32,093 nt of DNA from the IMG/VR virus record IMGVR_UViG_3300002231_001861, positions 1 through 32,093 of that record. One strand, 5' to 3'. This DNA comes from a virus. Below the pieces are notes generated by a model, which was given only the letters and a program-made list of their open reading frames with translations, was not told the origin of the DNA and did no database searches. Made by a program: the position numbers and the translations under genes. Below, one piece after another: positions 31,805 to 32,093 of this stretch (position 1 is its first letter; each line of letters starts with the position of its first letter).

Positions 31805-32093
31805 GTCATGGTTTTGCAGAACAAGATCCAATACTAAGAACCTGTTTAAGTCCAGCTTTGCCGCAATGTATATGGCAGCCTTCCCAAGTAACGATATAGG
31901 TAGAAAAGCAAAGGATGTAGCACTAGAGATAATGCAAAACAAATCAAGATACATAAATGTCTCGAGAGAGTTCGGTATGCCATGGGAAGTCGTAGGAGTT
32001 ATCCACTATCTTGAAGGTGGACTTAACTTCAGCAGGATACTACACAACGGCGAAAGATTACCGATAAAGAAAACAAAGCTAGTCCCAAAAGGA
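31788..32093 (+). CDS. lysozyme-family peptidoglycan hydrolase (endolysin), 3' partial
   Basis: The ORF is open to the window end (102 codons). After a basic N-terminus (MWKKIKSWFCRTRS) comes a helical region, then MPWEVVGVIHYLEGGLNF with a candidate catalytic Glu in HYLEGG, and SRILHNGERL. This is the arrangement of phage lysozyme-family proteins, where Glu lies in an HxLES/G motif followed by LHNG. There is no clear signal peptide, so export would rely on a holin. AAAGGAG seven bases upstream supports the ATG at 31788. The C-terminal part lies beyond the window. Confidence 0.8.
   Translation, partial: MWKKIKSWFCRTRSNTKNLFKSSFAAMYMAAFPSNDIGRKAKDVALEIMQNKSRYINVSREFGMPWEVVGVIHYLEGGLNFSRILHNGERLPIKKTKLVPKG

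Noticed and set aside
1-32093. CRISPR arrays, insertion sequences, integrase/attachment sites
   Set aside because: No regularly spaced direct repeats, transposase or recombinase motifs were seen on either strand.

Overview
The window is part of an AT-rich, double-stranded DNA tailed-phage genome. It carries a complete podovirus-style morphogenesis block: terminase, portal, scaffold, major capsid protein, head-tail connector, tail hub, fibres and large internal virion proteins. I see no tail tube, sheath, tape-measure or tail-assembly chaperone. No integrase, repressor, tRNA, CRISPR array or phage RNA polymerase is visible. The promoters I can find are sigma70-like, so transcription probably uses the host polymerase. 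The host cannot be named from the sequence. A small lipoprotein gene overlapping its upstream neighbour (spanin-like) suggests a Gram-negative host.

Layout. (a) 1-2630, + strand: the end of a replication/recombination region. It opens inside an intein that interrupts the Walker A loop of an SF2 helicase. Two small genes and a terminator follow, then a promoter and an overlapping pair of small membrane/lipoprotein genes. (b) 2631-2872: a G+C-rich, hairpin-rich segment behind a good + strand promoter. It is a candidate non-coding RNA that runs into the 3' end of the convergent operon. (c) 30493 down to 2787, - strand: one almost gapless late operon. In transcription order it holds small genes and a basic membrane-type protein, a probable small terminase, TerL, portal, scaffold and major capsid protein with an intrinsic terminator. 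These are followed by minor head/decoration and surface proteins, two small lysis-module-type proteins, a fibre cluster, the tail hub, the connector, internal virion proteins and finally a metallophosphoesterase. (d) 30494-30731: a divergent control region with a + strand promoter and a - strand intrinsic terminator placed ahead of the late operon. (e) 30732-32093, + strand: a run of overlapping small genes ending in a lysozyme-family protein cut by the window edge.

How the parts fit. The terminase genes package DNA through the portal into a shell built on the scaffold. The connector, hub and fibres form the short tail. The internal proteins (209, 132, 331 and 959 aa) sit where ejection proteins are expected. 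Lysis functions are dispersed: the lysozyme is at the right end, a membrane protein lies inside the fibre cluster, and spanin-like genes are at the left end.

The most unusual signals are the P-loop intein, the structured-RNA candidate at 2653-2872, the terminator-guarded late-operon leader, and the nested or deeply overlapping genes at 2214-2616 and 25983-26345. All functional names rest on motifs and family resemblance read by eye. No database search was run.
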